NCBI RefSeq assembly: GCF_022699665.1
Contig: NZ_JALDNB010000009.1
Location: 149,627 to 213,626 of the forward strand
Direction of reading: 5' to 3'
DNA: 64,000 nt
From: Chryseobacterium aahli
GTDB taxonomy: Bacteria > Bacteroidota > Bacteroidia > Flavobacteriales > Weeksellaceae
Shown: piece after piece, positions 43,198-52,055 of the stretch
Numbering within the stretch: position 1 is the stretch's first letter
Layout of the letters: every line of letters starts with the position of its first letter
Notes under the pieces: model-generated
What the model saw: only the letters and a program-made list of their open reading frames with translations
Told to the model about the DNA's origin: nothing
The model's database searches: none
Made by a program: the position numbers and the translations under genes

Positions 43198-43227
43198 TTG
43201 TCAAAAACCCAAAAAAAACTATATTTG
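43198..43227 (+). promoter_or_regulatory. Promoter of the second POT gene
   Basis: TTG at 43198-43200 and TATATTTG at 43220-43227 are 19 nt apart, a full match to the Bacteroidota promoter. The ATG lies 31 nt after the -7 box. The second transporter is therefore transcribed on its own. Confidence 0.75.
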
Positions 43228-43258
43228 TGGGTCTTAACAAAAAATTAACAATTAATAT

Positions 43259-44977
43259 ATGGATACAGCAGTTCAGTCGAAGACTAAACACCCTAAAGGT
43301 TTATGGGTTCTATTCGGAACAGAGATGTGGGAGCGTTTCAACTTTTACGGAATGAGAGCATTGCTTACTTTATTTATGGTAAACTCTCTCCTAATTAAAG
43401 AAGCAGATGCAGCAATTATTTACGGTGGTTTCTTGGCTTTATGTTATTTAACTCCGCTTTTGGGAGGTTTCATAGCAGATAAGTACATTGGAAACAGAAA
43501 TGCAATTTTGGTAGGTGGTAGTTTAATGGCTCTTGGGCAGTTGCTACTATTCTTCAGTGCTTCAACGTTTTCGTCTGATCTCGTAAGTGCAAAAACATTG
43601 ATGTGGTTAGCTTTATTCATTATCATTTTCGGAAATGGTTTCTTTAAACCGAATATTTCTTCAATGGTAGGAAGCCTTTATCCAAAACAGGAAAAATCTA
43701 AATTAGATTCTGCTTTTACTATTTTCTACATGGGAATTAATATTGGTGCATTCTTAGGCCAGTTTATTTGTCCATATTTAGGAGATGTTAAAGATTCTGA
43801 AGGAGTTAGAGATATTTTCGCATTCAAATGGGGATTCTTAGCGGCTTCAATCGCAATGCTTATAGGTACTGTAACATTCTTTATTCTTAAAAATAAATAT
43901 GTTGTAACACCTGAAGGAAGACCAATCGGTGGATTACCAAAGAATAATACAACTGATGATTTTGAAGAAGGAGAAACTCAGACAGCAGTATTTTCTGGTA
44001 AAAACATGGGAATTGCAGCAGTATTATTCGTTGCGCTTTTCTTTGTATTCAGATATATCTTAGTTGGAGAATTCGGATTCAGCTCTGTAGGAATGGGGCA
44101 ATTGATTAAAGGTATCATTTATCCATTTATTTACGCAGCGGGAATTTCATTAGCATTTTTAATTATGAGCTCTGCTGAGAACAAAGTAGAAAGACAGAGA
44201 ATCTGGGTAATTTATATCGTTTCATTCTTTATTATTTTCTTCTGGGCAGCTTTTGAGCAAGCAGGTTCTTCTTTAACATTTATTGCAGATAATCAAACCG
44301 ACAGAGATATTTTTGGTTGGAATATGCCGCCATCAATGGTTCAGATTTTCAACGGTTTATTTGTTGTAGCTTTAGCTTTACCTTTCAGTTTACTTTGGGA
44401 TAAATTAAGAGCCAAAGGAAAAGAGCCAGTTTCTCCAATGAAACAAGCAATGGGTCTTGCTTTAATTGCTTTAAGTTATTTTATCATTGCTTACAACGTA
44501 AAAGACTTAGGAAATACAGGTTTATTAGCAATCAAATGGCTAATGTTATTATACTTAATCCAAACAATGGGTGAGCTTTGTTTATCTCCTATTGGATTAT
44601 CGTTAGTTGGTAAATTAGCTCCTAAAAGATTTGCTTCTTTGTTATATGGAGTCTTCTTCATCTCAAATGCAGCTGGTTATGCTTTAGCAGGCTCATTAGG
44701 GGCAATTATTCCTGCAACAGGAGATAAATTTGTGAAAGCTGAAAAGTTAGGAGTAAACCTTCAGGACGTTTTAGATAAAAAAGTAACCCTTACTCCAGAG
44801 CAGGTTGCATTATTTGAAAAAGAACAATTACCTATTGCAAATACTACATTTGCAGGAGTAGAAATTCATAATTTATTTGAATTCTTTATGGTCTTTGTGG
44901 TCTTGTGTGGAATTGCAGCTGTAATTCTTGCCATTTTATCACCAAAATTAAAGAAGATGATGAATGGCGTAAGCTAA
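43259..44977 (+). CDS. Peptide MFS transporter (POT family), second of three
   Basis: A 572-aa POT-family transporter. The proton-coupling motif is EMWERFNFYG and the second family block is FFKPNISSMVGSLYP. It has its own promoter and terminator. Compared with the first paralogue it has a longer C-terminal loop (about residues 485-535, with DKFVKAEKLGVNLQDVL) before the last helix. The substrate is presumed to be di- or tripeptides, which would be supplied by the dipeptidyl peptidase encoded upstream. Confidence 0.95.
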   Translation: MDTAVQSKTKHPKGLWVLFGTEMWERFNFYGMRALLTLFMVNSLLIKEADAAIIYGGFLALCYLTPLLGGFIADKYIGNRNAILVGGSLMALGQLLLFFSASTFSSDLVSAKTLMWLALFIIIFGNGFFKPNISSMVGSLYPKQEKSKLDSAFTIFYMGINIGAFLGQFICPYLGDVKDSEGVRDIFAFKWGFLAASIAMLIGTVTFFILKNKYVVTPEGRPIGGLPKNNTTDDFEEGETQTAVFSGKNMGIAAVLFVALFFVFRYILVGEFGFSSVGMGQLIKGIIYPFIYAAGISLAFLIMSSAENKVERQRIWVIYIVSFFIIFFWAAFEQAGSSLTFIADNQTDRDIFGWNMPPSMVQIFNGLFVVALALPFSLLWDKLRAKGKEPVSPMKQAMGLALIALSYFIIAYNVKDLGNTGLLAIKWLMLLYLIQTMGELCLSPIGLSLVGKLAPKRFASLLYGVFFISNAAGYALAGSLGAIIPATGDKFVKAEKLGVNLQDVLDKKVTLTPEQVALFEKEQLPIANTTFAGVEIHNLFEFFMVFVVLCGIAAVILAILSPKLKKMMNGVS

Positions 44978-45001
44978 AAATCATTTAAAAAAATAATATT
45001 C

Positions 45002-45034
45002 AAACCTCTGATTTTTTCAGAGGTTTTTTTTTAC
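45002..45034 (+). terminator. Terminator after the second POT gene
   Basis: aaacctctga and tcagaggttt form a perfect stem with a T-rich loop and a T run. Confidence 0.87.
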
Positions 45035-45114
45035 ATTAGTAAATTCTAATTTGATAATAATTTCAAAATATTACTTATTAAATTTATTATTACTTCAAAC
45101 ACCATAATTTATCA

Positions 45115-46626
45115 ATGAATCTAACTTTAGACGAAATCCAAAACTTCAAAGGAAAATACCCAAAACAAATCTGGTCACTCTTTTTTTCTGAAATGTGGGA
45201 GCGTTTCTGCTTCTACGGGATGCGAGGAATGTTGGTTTTCTTTATGATTTCACAACTCAATTTTCACGAAAAAGAAGCTAATCTTCAATATGGAGCAACT
45301 CAGGCTTTCGTTTATGCTTTTACCTTTGTAGGCGGACTTTTTGCCGATAAAATTTTAGGTTTCAGGAAATCGCTTTTTTGGGGTGGGCTTTTAATGATTG
45401 TTGGAAGTTTAATCTTAGCCACAGATCCGCATAAATTTTTCTTTCTAGGAATCGCTTTTACAGTTGTAGGAACAGGTTTTTTTAAGCCAAACATTTCTTC
45501 CATGGTAGGCCAGCTTTATAAACCCAATGATTCTAGAGCTGACGCAGGATTTTCGCTTTTCTACGCCGGAATTAATCTTGGGGCATTACTTGGGGGTTAC
45601 TTATGTATTGCTATCGGTAAAGGCGAACTTTTTGGAAGTATCATCTCAGAAAGTATGAGATGGAATGTTGCTTTTGGTTTGGCTGCAATAGTAATGGTGA
45701 TTAGTTTGATTAATTTTGTATTTACTCAAAGAAGTTTAGGGACTATTGGACTTCAACCCGGACATCCAGAGAATGAAGTTAAATCTGCACCGATGCCGAA
45801 GTACAAAGAGTATGGAGTGTACTTTTTATCATTAATTTTCATTCCGATTATCATGAAGATGGTTTCTGTTCCGGAATACACAGACTATTTCATGTGGACT
45901 GTTGGTCCATTGACGCTAATTTATTTATTTTATGAAATGTCTAAAGTAACACCGGCCGAGCGTAAAAAACTTTGGGCAGCTTTAGTTTTCATTTTATTTT
46001 CAATCCTGTTTTGGGGGATTTATGAGCAAAGTGGCGGTTCACTAAGTATTTTTGCCGCAAAAAATTTAAATAAAGACCTTTTAGGATTAGACCCTAATGG
46101 AGTGAACAATTCCGGAGGCGCATTCTTCATTATTTTCTTAGCACCACTTCTTGGATTATTGTGGATTTGGATGAGCAAAAGAAAAATAGAACCCAATACA
46201 ATCATTAAGTTCGGTTTAGGATTTATTTTTCTCGGATTAGGGTATTATGTACTTTTCGCAACCAGATTGTTCGCAGATTTACAAGGAATTACTTCATTAA
46301 ATTTCTTCACAATAGCTTTATTGGTGATCACATTGGGTGAACTTTGTCTCTCACCGATTGGGCTATCAATTATGACCAAGCTTTCCACAAAAAACCTACA
46401 GGGAATGATGATGGGAATGTGGTTTCTTGCTTCAGCTTACGGCCAATACGTTGCAGGAATTATCGGGGCAGGACTAGCAACAGCCAAAGAGGGCTCCACC
46501 AACTACGATGCATTGATTACATACACAGAAGGTTATAAACAATTGGCTTTGTATGCAGTAATTGCCGGAGTGGTACTGATTTTGATATCACCATTAGTCA
46601 AAAAGCTCATGCAGGAGGTTAAATAG
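45115..46626 (+). CDS. Peptide MFS transporter (POT family), third of three
   Basis: A 503-aa POT-family transporter with EMWERFCFYG and FFKPNISSMVGQLY. It is shorter than its two neighbours because it lacks their long polar loops. It is followed 31 nt later by the thioredoxin gene, and the two may share a transcript since no terminator lies between them. The three genes look like successive duplications that then diverged. Confidence 0.95.
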   Translation: MNLTLDEIQNFKGKYPKQIWSLFFSEMWERFCFYGMRGMLVFFMISQLNFHEKEANLQYGATQAFVYAFTFVGGLFADKILGFRKSLFWGGLLMIVGSLILATDPHKFFFLGIAFTVVGTGFFKPNISSMVGQLYKPNDSRADAGFSLFYAGINLGALLGGYLCIAIGKGELFGSIISESMRWNVAFGLAAIVMVISLINFVFTQRSLGTIGLQPGHPENEVKSAPMPKYKEYGVYFLSLIFIPIIMKMVSVPEYTDYFMWTVGPLTLIYLFYEMSKVTPAERKKLWAALVFILFSILFWGIYEQSGGSLSIFAAKNLNKDLLGLDPNGVNNSGGAFFIIFLAPLLGLLWIWMSKRKIEPNTIIKFGLGFIFLGLGYYVLFATRLFADLQGITSLNFFTIALLVITLGELCLSPIGLSIMTKLSTKNLQGMMMGMWFLASAYGQYVAGIIGAGLATAKEGSTNYDALITYTEGYKQLALYAVIAGVVLILISPLVKKLMQEVK

Positions 46627-46657
46627 AATCTCTGTAACTTGTACAAAACATCAAATC

Positions 46658-47191
46658 ATGAAAAAAATATTCACCATACTCCTCCTTTTTTTTATCAGTT
46701 TAAATTTTGCACAGGTAAAATGGATGACCATTGAAGAAGCATTAAATGCTCAAAAAACTCAACCTAAAAAAATTCTGATTGACTTCTACGCAGACTGGTG
46801 TGGGCCGTGCAAAATCATGGATAAAAAAACGTATGGACATACAGTGATTGCAGAATTTTTAAATCAAAATTATTATCCGGTAAAGTTTAATGCAGAAGAT
46901 GAAAGAACCATAGAAATATTTGGAAGAAGCTTTTCTAATGAGAATAAAGCACATAAAAAAGGAAGAAATTCCCTTCATGAATTTACACAGTTTATGAATG
47001 TAGGAGCCGTTCCGAGTACAGTATTTTTAGATGAAAACGGAGCTCCGATTACCATTTTGCAAGGAGAACTTTCTGCAAAAGAATTAGAACCTTATCTTTC
47101 ATTAATTTCAAACGACCTATACAAAAAAATAAAAAACCGTGAAGAATGGGAAGATTATCAGAAAAAATTTAAATCAAATATAAAAGATTAG
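46658..47191 (+). CDS. Periplasmic thioredoxin-like protein
   Basis: A 177-aa exported protein with a signal peptide (MKKIFTILLLFFISLNFAQ) and a thioredoxin fold. The active site is FYADWCGPCK with Cys48 and Cys51. The cis-proline is in GAVPSTVFLD. An insertion between the two (about residues 87-107) makes it longer than simple thioredoxins. It probably reduces or transfers disulfides in periplasmic proteins. It follows the third POT gene by 31 nt and is closed by a terminator at 47278. Confidence 0.92.
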   Translation: MKKIFTILLLFFISLNFAQVKWMTIEEALNAQKTQPKKILIDFYADWCGPCKIMDKKTYGHTVIAEFLNQNYYPVKFNAEDERTIEIFGRSFSNENKAHKKGRNSLHEFTQFMNVGAVPSTVFLDENGAPITILQGELSAKELEPYLSLISNDLYKKIKNREEWEDYQKKFKSNIKD

Positions 47192-47277
47192 AAAGTTCGT
47201 GGCGAATTGTTTTTGACATTTAATCTTAAAAAAATTGCTCAATCTATAAAATCTGTGAGAGCAATAAAACAAAGTCT

Positions 47278-47305
47278 AAGCTTTCAAATCTGAAAGCTTT
47301 TTTTA
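47278..47305 (+). terminator. Terminator after the thioredoxin gene
   Basis: aagctttca and tgaaagctt pair perfectly around AATC, followed by a T run. recG begins about 40 nt further on. Confidence 0.82.
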
Positions 47306-47343
47306 TTTCTAAATTTTCCCGAAATTCGTGCCTTTCATAAACC

Positions 47344-49428
47344 TTGACTTTAGAAACTTCCATAGAATTTGTAAAAGGAATTGGTCCTGAACGAGCCAAA
47401 CTCATTAAAAATGTGTTGGCCATTTCTACTGTGGAAGACCTTCTGCACTTCTATCCTATTCGTTACATCGATAAAAATAAATTGTACAAAATAGGAAATC
47501 TGCAGGAAAGCAATGTTGAAATTCAATTAAAAGGAAAAATTTCCAACGTTCAGGAAATTCATAATGGAAAAATAAAAAGACTGACCGCCAAATTCAATGA
47601 TGATACTGGAAGTATGGATTTGGTGTGGTTTCAGTATTCAAAATGGCTGAAAGAGAAGCTTCCGGTGAATCGTGAGGTTTTTATATTTGGAAAAATTAAT
47701 GCATTCAACAATCAGTTCTCGATGCCACATCCTGAAATTGAACTGGATGAGAACAAAGAAAAAGACAACAGATTAAGACCCATTTATCCAAGCTCTGAGA
47801 AACTTACAAAAAGAGGTCTGAATCAGAAATTTTTTCAGGTGATTTTAAGAAATATCTGCAAAGAAATTCCAAACCTAATTCAGGAAAATCTACCGGACTA
47901 TCTTATCAAATCGATGAAATTCTTATCGAGACAGCAAACTTATCTGAACATTCATTTCCCGGAAAACTTAGATTGCTTTGAGAAGGCTAATTTCAGATTA
48001 AAATTTGAAGAATCTTTCTTTTTTCAATTGGGTTTTGGTTTAAAAAAAGCACATCACAAAACAAAATCATACGGGAATCCATTTCCCATTGTTGGCGATT
48101 ATTTTACAGGTTTTTATGAAAATCATCTTCCTTTTGAACTCACCAATGCACAAAAAAGAGTTTTAAAGGAAATCAGGTTGGATATGAAAAAGCCCATCCA
48201 GATGAATCGACTTTTGCAGGGTGATGTAGGCTCAGGAAAAACGATGGTGGCTTTATTAACCATGCTGATTGCATTGGATAACGGATTTCAAAGCTGTTTG
48301 ATGGCTCCGACCGAAATTCTCGCTCAGCAGCATTACAACGGCATAAAAGATTTACTGAAAGACACAGAAATCAAAGTGAATATTCTCACAGGTTCTGTAA
48401 AAGCTTCTGCCCGAAAAATCATTCATGAAGAATTGGAAAACGGTGAACTTTCAATTTTGATAGGAACTCATGCGGTTTTGGAAGATAAAGTTAAATTTAA
48501 AAATCTTGGTCTTGCCATCATCGACGAACAGCACCGATTTGGTGTGGCACAAAGAGCAAAACTTTGGGCAAAAAATAAAATCCCGCCTCATATTCTTGTA
48601 ATGACTGCAACGCCAATCCCAAGGACTTTGGCGATGAGCTTTTATTCTGATCTGGATGTTTCTGTAATTGACGAAATGCCTGTCGGAAGAAAACCAATTA
48701 TTACAGCTCACAGAAGAGAAAAAGACCGAGCTTATGTTTACAATTTCTGTCATGAAGAAATTAGCAAGGGCAGACAAATCTATTTCGTTTATCCATTAAT
48801 CGAAGAATCTGAAACGTTGGATTATAAAAATCTAATGGAAGGTTTAGAGCATGTAATGGAAAATTTTTCCAATTACAACGTCACCATGCTTCATGGAAAA
48901 AAGAAACCTGACGAAAAAGATGAAGCCATGAATTATTTTGCATCGGGAAATTCTCAGATTATGGTTGCTACGACGGTAATTGAAGTCGGGGTCAACGTTC
49001 CGAATGCTTCTGTGATGGTCATAGAAAGTGCTGAGAGATTTGGTCTTTCTCAGCTTCATCAGCTTCGTGGGCGTGTCGGAAGAGGAGCAGAACAGAGCTA
49101 TTGTATTTTGATGACTTCAGATAAATTATCAACGGAAAGCCGGACAAGAATCAAAACCATGACGGAAACCAATGACGGTTTCAAAATTTCTGAAGTTGAC
49201 ATGCAGTTGCGTGGTCCCGGTGATATTTTGGGAACTCAGCAAAGCGGTGTCGTTGATTTTAAAAAACTGGATTTGGTAAATGATGCTGCCATCATTAAAA
49301 ACACCAAAAATATGGTTGAAAAAATTCTGGAAGCCGACCCTCTATTGACAAGAACCGAGCATCAGATTATTAAAAGCTACTATCTTCAATACTACAAAGG
49401 AAAAAATAAGTGGAGTAAGATTTCATAA
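47344..49428 (+). CDS. recG: ATP-dependent DNA helicase RecG (TTG start)
   Basis: A 694-aa branch-migration helicase that rescues stalled replication forks and processes Holliday junctions. The N-terminal wedge domain begins at once (FVKGIGPERAKLIKNVL). The Walker A motif is GDVGSGKT and the DEAH-type box is DEQH (IIDEQHRFGV). ATATPIPRTLAMSFY and the final VGRGAEQSYC block are present. The start is TTG at 47344: a stop codon lies two codons upstream, and the conserved N terminus would be lost with any later ATG. Confidence 0.95.
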   Translation: MTLETSIEFVKGIGPERAKLIKNVLAISTVEDLLHFYPIRYIDKNKLYKIGNLQESNVEIQLKGKISNVQEIHNGKIKRLTAKFNDDTGSMDLVWFQYSKWLKEKLPVNREVFIFGKINAFNNQFSMPHPEIELDENKEKDNRLRPIYPSSEKLTKRGLNQKFFQVILRNICKEIPNLIQENLPDYLIKSMKFLSRQQTYLNIHFPENLDCFEKANFRLKFEESFFFQLGFGLKKAHHKTKSYGNPFPIVGDYFTGFYENHLPFELTNAQKRVLKEIRLDMKKPIQMNRLLQGDVGSGKTMVALLTMLIALDNGFQSCLMAPTEILAQQHYNGIKDLLKDTEIKVNILTGSVKASARKIIHEELENGELSILIGTHAVLEDKVKFKNLGLAIIDEQHRFGVAQRAKLWAKNKIPPHILVMTATPIPRTLAMSFYSDLDVSVIDEMPVGRKPIITAHRREKDRAYVYNFCHEEISKGRQIYFVYPLIEESETLDYKNLMEGLEHVMENFSNYNVTMLHGKKKPDEKDEAMNYFASGNSQIMVATTVIEVGVNVPNASVMVIESAERFGLSQLHQLRGRVGRGAEQSYCILMTSDKLSTESRTRIKTMTETNDGFKISEVDMQLRGPGDILGTQQSGVVDFKKLDLVNDAAIIKNTKNMVEKILEADPLLTRTEHQIIKSYYLQYYKGKNKWSKIS

Positions 49429-49569
49429 TTAAGATCCTCATTTGTATTTTATCATACATTCTCATTCGAATAAAAATTTCATAAAAACGTCTGCCAAGCT
49501 GTTAAATACTAATATTTTTCAATGACACAAAACAACATCCAAAATCGAATAAAAAACATTTTAAAAATA

Positions 49570-49610
49570 ATGTAAAATAAACTTTACATATTGTAAAATA
49601 TTTTTTACAT
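49570..49610. promoter_or_regulatory. Tandem inverted repeats, likely operator of the membrane protein/HTH operon
   Basis: Two similar palindromes lie side by side: ATGTAAA ... TTTACAT (49570-49589) and TGTAAAA ... TTTTACA (49592-49609). They share the half-site TGTAAA. They lie 23 nt before the first gene of an operon whose second gene encodes a small HTH protein, so autoregulation is likely. Confidence 0.6.
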
Positions 49611-49632
49611 TTAAATAATTAAAAATAACAAC

Positions 49633-50088
49633 ATGAATACATTACAACTTTTCCCAAACCATTTCAAAAGAATAGGCTGGATCATTTTCATTCCATCATT
49701 AATTTTAGGAATATTATCATTGACTGATATTCTTACTTTGCCTGAAGTTTCTGCAATTGTATTTTACAATTCAGGATTTCCCCTGAGTAGTGAAGAAAAC
49801 GGATTATTTAAAAACGCAGAAATCGCAATTTTCCCAAATCTGTTTGGAATTTTAATTATAATCGGGGGAATTCTGGTAGGCTGTTCAAAAGAAAAAATAG
49901 AAGATGAGTACATTTCAAGTTTAAGACTAAAGTCTGTATTTTGGAGTTTAATTGTTACCTATTCTATCATTTTGCTTTTATTTCTAACCATTTTTGGAAG
50001 CCTTTTTTTCACAGCAATGATTTTAATTATGTTTTTACCTTTGGTTCTGTATGTTTTCAGATTTAACTATTTATTATTGAAAAAATGA
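49633..50088 (+). CDS. Membrane protein of unknown function
   Basis: A 151-aa inner-membrane protein with about four hydrophobic segments (about residues 13-33, 68-86, 102-122 and 125-147). The loop between the first two (about residues 34-65) is polar. No family is recognised with certainty. Its stop overlaps the start of the HTH gene (ATGA), so the two are translationally coupled. Such pairs of a small membrane protein and a YgzD-like regulator are common in Bacteroidota and Firmicutes. Confidence 0.8.
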   Translation: MNTLQLFPNHFKRIGWIIFIPSLILGILSLTDILTLPEVSAIVFYNSGFPLSSEENGLFKNAEIAIFPNLFGILIIIGGILVGCSKEKIEDEYISSLRLKSVFWSLIVTYSIILLLFLTIFGSLFFTAMILIMFLPLVLYVFRFNYLLLKK

Positions 50089-50285
50089 AAAACACGATTA
50101 AAATAGAAAGAGCAGTAAAGAATATCACACAGGAAGATTTAGCAAAAAAAATTGGCGTGTCAAGACAAACCATCAATGCCATGGAAGCAGGAAAATATGT
50201 TCCCTCAACGGTTTTAGCTTTGAAGATTGCTAAATATTTTGACAAAAAAGTGGAGGATGTTTTTGAGCTGGAGGTTGGGGATTAG
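50085..50285 (+). CDS. Small HTH (XRE-type) transcriptional regulator
   Basis: A 66-aa Cro/C1-type DNA-binding protein consisting almost only of the helix-turn-helix domain: ITQEDLAKKIGVSRQTINAM (turn near residues 17-25), then EAGKYVPSTVLALKIAKYF. It has no effector domain. It overlaps the membrane protein gene by 4 nt. The tandem TGTAAA inverted repeats at 49570-49610 are a natural candidate operator. A terminator follows at 50327. Confidence 0.92.
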   Translation: MKNTIKIERAVKNITQEDLAKKIGVSRQTINAMEAGKYVPSTVLALKIAKYFDKKVEDVFELEVGD

Positions 50286-50326
50286 CTGATCATTCATAAG
50301 AAGAAATGAACTGCTAATATTAAAAT

Positions 50327-50356
50327 AAACTGTAGAAATATCTACAGTTTTTATTT
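50327..50356 (+). terminator. Terminator of the membrane protein/HTH operon
   Basis: Perfect 10-base arms (aaactgtaga / tctacagttt) surround AATA, followed by a T-rich tract. Confidence 0.82.
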
Positions 50357-50407
50357 TATATTTGTTTTAAACTAAAACTTCCCACTAATTCCTAAAACCT
50401 AAGCCCA

Positions 50408-51298
50408 ATGAAATTCGGACAAGTAGAAGACCCATCAAAGATAGATTTTACATTACCAAAAGACCATTCAAGAACCAAAGAAATTTTGAAGCAAAATAAA
50501 AAAGGGCTTGAAAACATCTCCATTGGCTGTGCAAAATGGAATAAAACTGACTTGAAAGGTTTCTATCCAAAAGGAACAAAAGACGAGCTGACTTATTACG
50601 CCACACAGTTCAATTCAATCGAACTGAATGCAACATTCTACGGAATGCCGACCTCCGAACAGGTTTTGACATGGAAAGAAAAAACTCCGGCAGATTTTAA
50701 ATTTTTCCCGAAAATCACCAATACGGTTTCACATTTCAGAAGGCTTTTGAATATCGATGATGTCGTGACACAATTTGCGACGGCAGTTTTAAATTTTGAT
50801 GAAAAATTGGGAATGGTTTTTCTGCAACTTCATGATAACTTTAAACCGAAAGATTACGAGAGACTTGAGCAATTCGTGGATAAATGGCCAAAAGAAGTTC
50901 CTTTAGCCATCGAACTTCGAAATACGGAATGGTTTACTGATGAAGAAATTTTCGATAAAACCTGCCAGCTTTTTGAAGATAATAACATTACAAATATTAT
51001 TGTAGATACTGCAGGAAGAAGAGATATGCTTCACATGCGACTGACGACTCCGAATGCGTTTATCAGATATGTTGGTGCAAATGCCGAAAGCGATTACGAA
51101 AGATTAGATGATTGGTTGAAACATTTAACAAAATGGAAAAAAGAAGGTTTGCAGAATTTATATTTTTTTGTACACCAAAATCTTGAAAAAGCCTCACCTT
51201 TGCTTTCTTCTTATTTTATTGAAAATATGAATAAAGAATGGAAAACTGAGATTATTATACCAAAAATGGGACAAGAAAATATGCCTAGTTTGTTTTGA
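50408..51298 (+). CDS. DUF72 family protein
   Basis: A 296-aa protein of the DUF72 (YecE) family, which adopts a TIM-barrel-like fold and whose function is unknown. Typical stretches are ISIGCAKWNKTDLKGFYP, TQFNSIELNATFYGMPT, FKFFPKITNTVSH, and LAIELRNTEWF. The C terminus LYFFVHQNLEKASPLL is also usual. A -7-like TATATTTG is at 50357-50364. It is monocistronic. Confidence 0.93.
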   Translation: MKFGQVEDPSKIDFTLPKDHSRTKEILKQNKKGLENISIGCAKWNKTDLKGFYPKGTKDELTYYATQFNSIELNATFYGMPTSEQVLTWKEKTPADFKFFPKITNTVSHFRRLLNIDDVVTQFATAVLNFDEKLGMVFLQLHDNFKPKDYERLEQFVDKWPKEVPLAIELRNTEWFTDEEIFDKTCQLFEDNNITNIIVDTAGRRDMLHMRLTTPNAFIRYVGANAESDYERLDDWLKHLTKWKKEGLQNLYFFVHQNLEKASPLLSSYFIENMNKEWKTEIIIPKMGQENMPSLF

Positions 51299-51331
51299 TC
51301 TTAATTCTAAAATACTTTGACTTTAATAAAG

Positions 51332-51413
51332 ATAGCACTCCTACGGAGTGCTTTACTTTTGTGGATTAACCATACCACACAGAGACTGTTCCTTTGGAGT
51401 AATTATAAACATT
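51332..51413. repeat. Intergenic palindromic element (CTCCTACGGAG type)
   Basis: AGCACTCCTACGGAGTGCT at 51333-51351 is a near-perfect palindrome. Further on, GTTCCTTTGGAGTAATTAT looks like a degenerate second copy of the same core. Elements with a CTCCTACGGAG centre are common between genes in Flavobacteriia. Nothing else is visible between the DUF72 gene and the gene at 51412. Confidence 0.5.
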
Positions 51414-52017
51414 ATTTTATTTGCTTTGACTTGGTTCTCACCATCAAAGAAATATTCAGAAAAATCAGAAGAAAGCAAAGTGTCACCCAAATTCCTAATT
51501 GCATATTTTCAAAATTATAATTTTCGACGTGCTTTTTTGCCTGTTCGGAAAGCTTTTCACTTTGAATAATGTAGTTTTGAACTTCAACAATCTGATCCAT
51601 ATTTTTATTGGGAACAGCGTGCTGCGAAAAGTAAACCATATTTTTCTTTCCAAGATAACCGACAATCCAATATTGATCTGATTTAATTAATTTGAGATGC
51701 TCAATTCTGTAATATTCAGGGCGAACTTTTCCGATATGTTTTGTCTCAAAAGTCCCGCTTTTATCCAGATTATTTACCGTAATTACATAAAAATCCAACG
51801 GCTGTGGAAGTTTATTGATTACCTGCAGAGAAACAGAATTGTTCACAATCCCAATCGAACTTTTTTTGATAAACCAATACGTAAACAGCGAAATAGAAAA
51901 AACCAAAGTAAAAATCCGAAAGATTTTCGCCCATTTGGCAAACTCTCCGGACTTCACTTTATACAAGAAAAGTGAAAGAATCAGTGAAAAAAAGATGATT
52001 GAAATAATGAATCCCAT
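51412..52017 (-). CDS. Membrane protein of unknown function
   Basis: A 201-aa protein with two hydrophobic segments close together at the N terminus (about residues 1-19 and 33-50), a soluble part of about 120 residues with strands (SLQVINKLPQPLDFYVITVN, YRIEHLKLI), and a C-terminal helix (LGIWVTLCFLLIFLNISLMV). The soluble part is probably periplasmic. No family is recognised. A -7-like TATCTTTG precedes it on the minus strand (about 52028 to 52021). Confidence 0.75.
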   Translation of the reverse strand: MGFIISIIFFSLILSLFLYKVKSGEFAKWAKIFRIFTLVFSISLFTYWFIKKSSIGIVNNSVSLQVINKLPQPLDFYVITVNNLDKSGTFETKHIGKVRPEYYRIEHLKLIKSDQYWIVGYLGKKNMVYFSQHAVPNKNMDQIVEVQNYIIQSEKLSEQAKKHVENYNFENMQLGIWVTLCFLLIFLNISLMVRTKSKQIK

Positions 52018-52055
52018 GCTGCAAAGATAATCATTAGAGATGTTTTGAGGGAATC

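Noticed and set aside
41472..46626. Three POT genes as one operon
   Set aside because: Terminators at 43148 and 45002 and a full promoter at 43198 separate them into single units.
51317..51569. Small plus-strand open frames opposite the 51412-52017 gene
   Set aside because: They are shadows of the minus-strand membrane protein and include the palindromic repeat.
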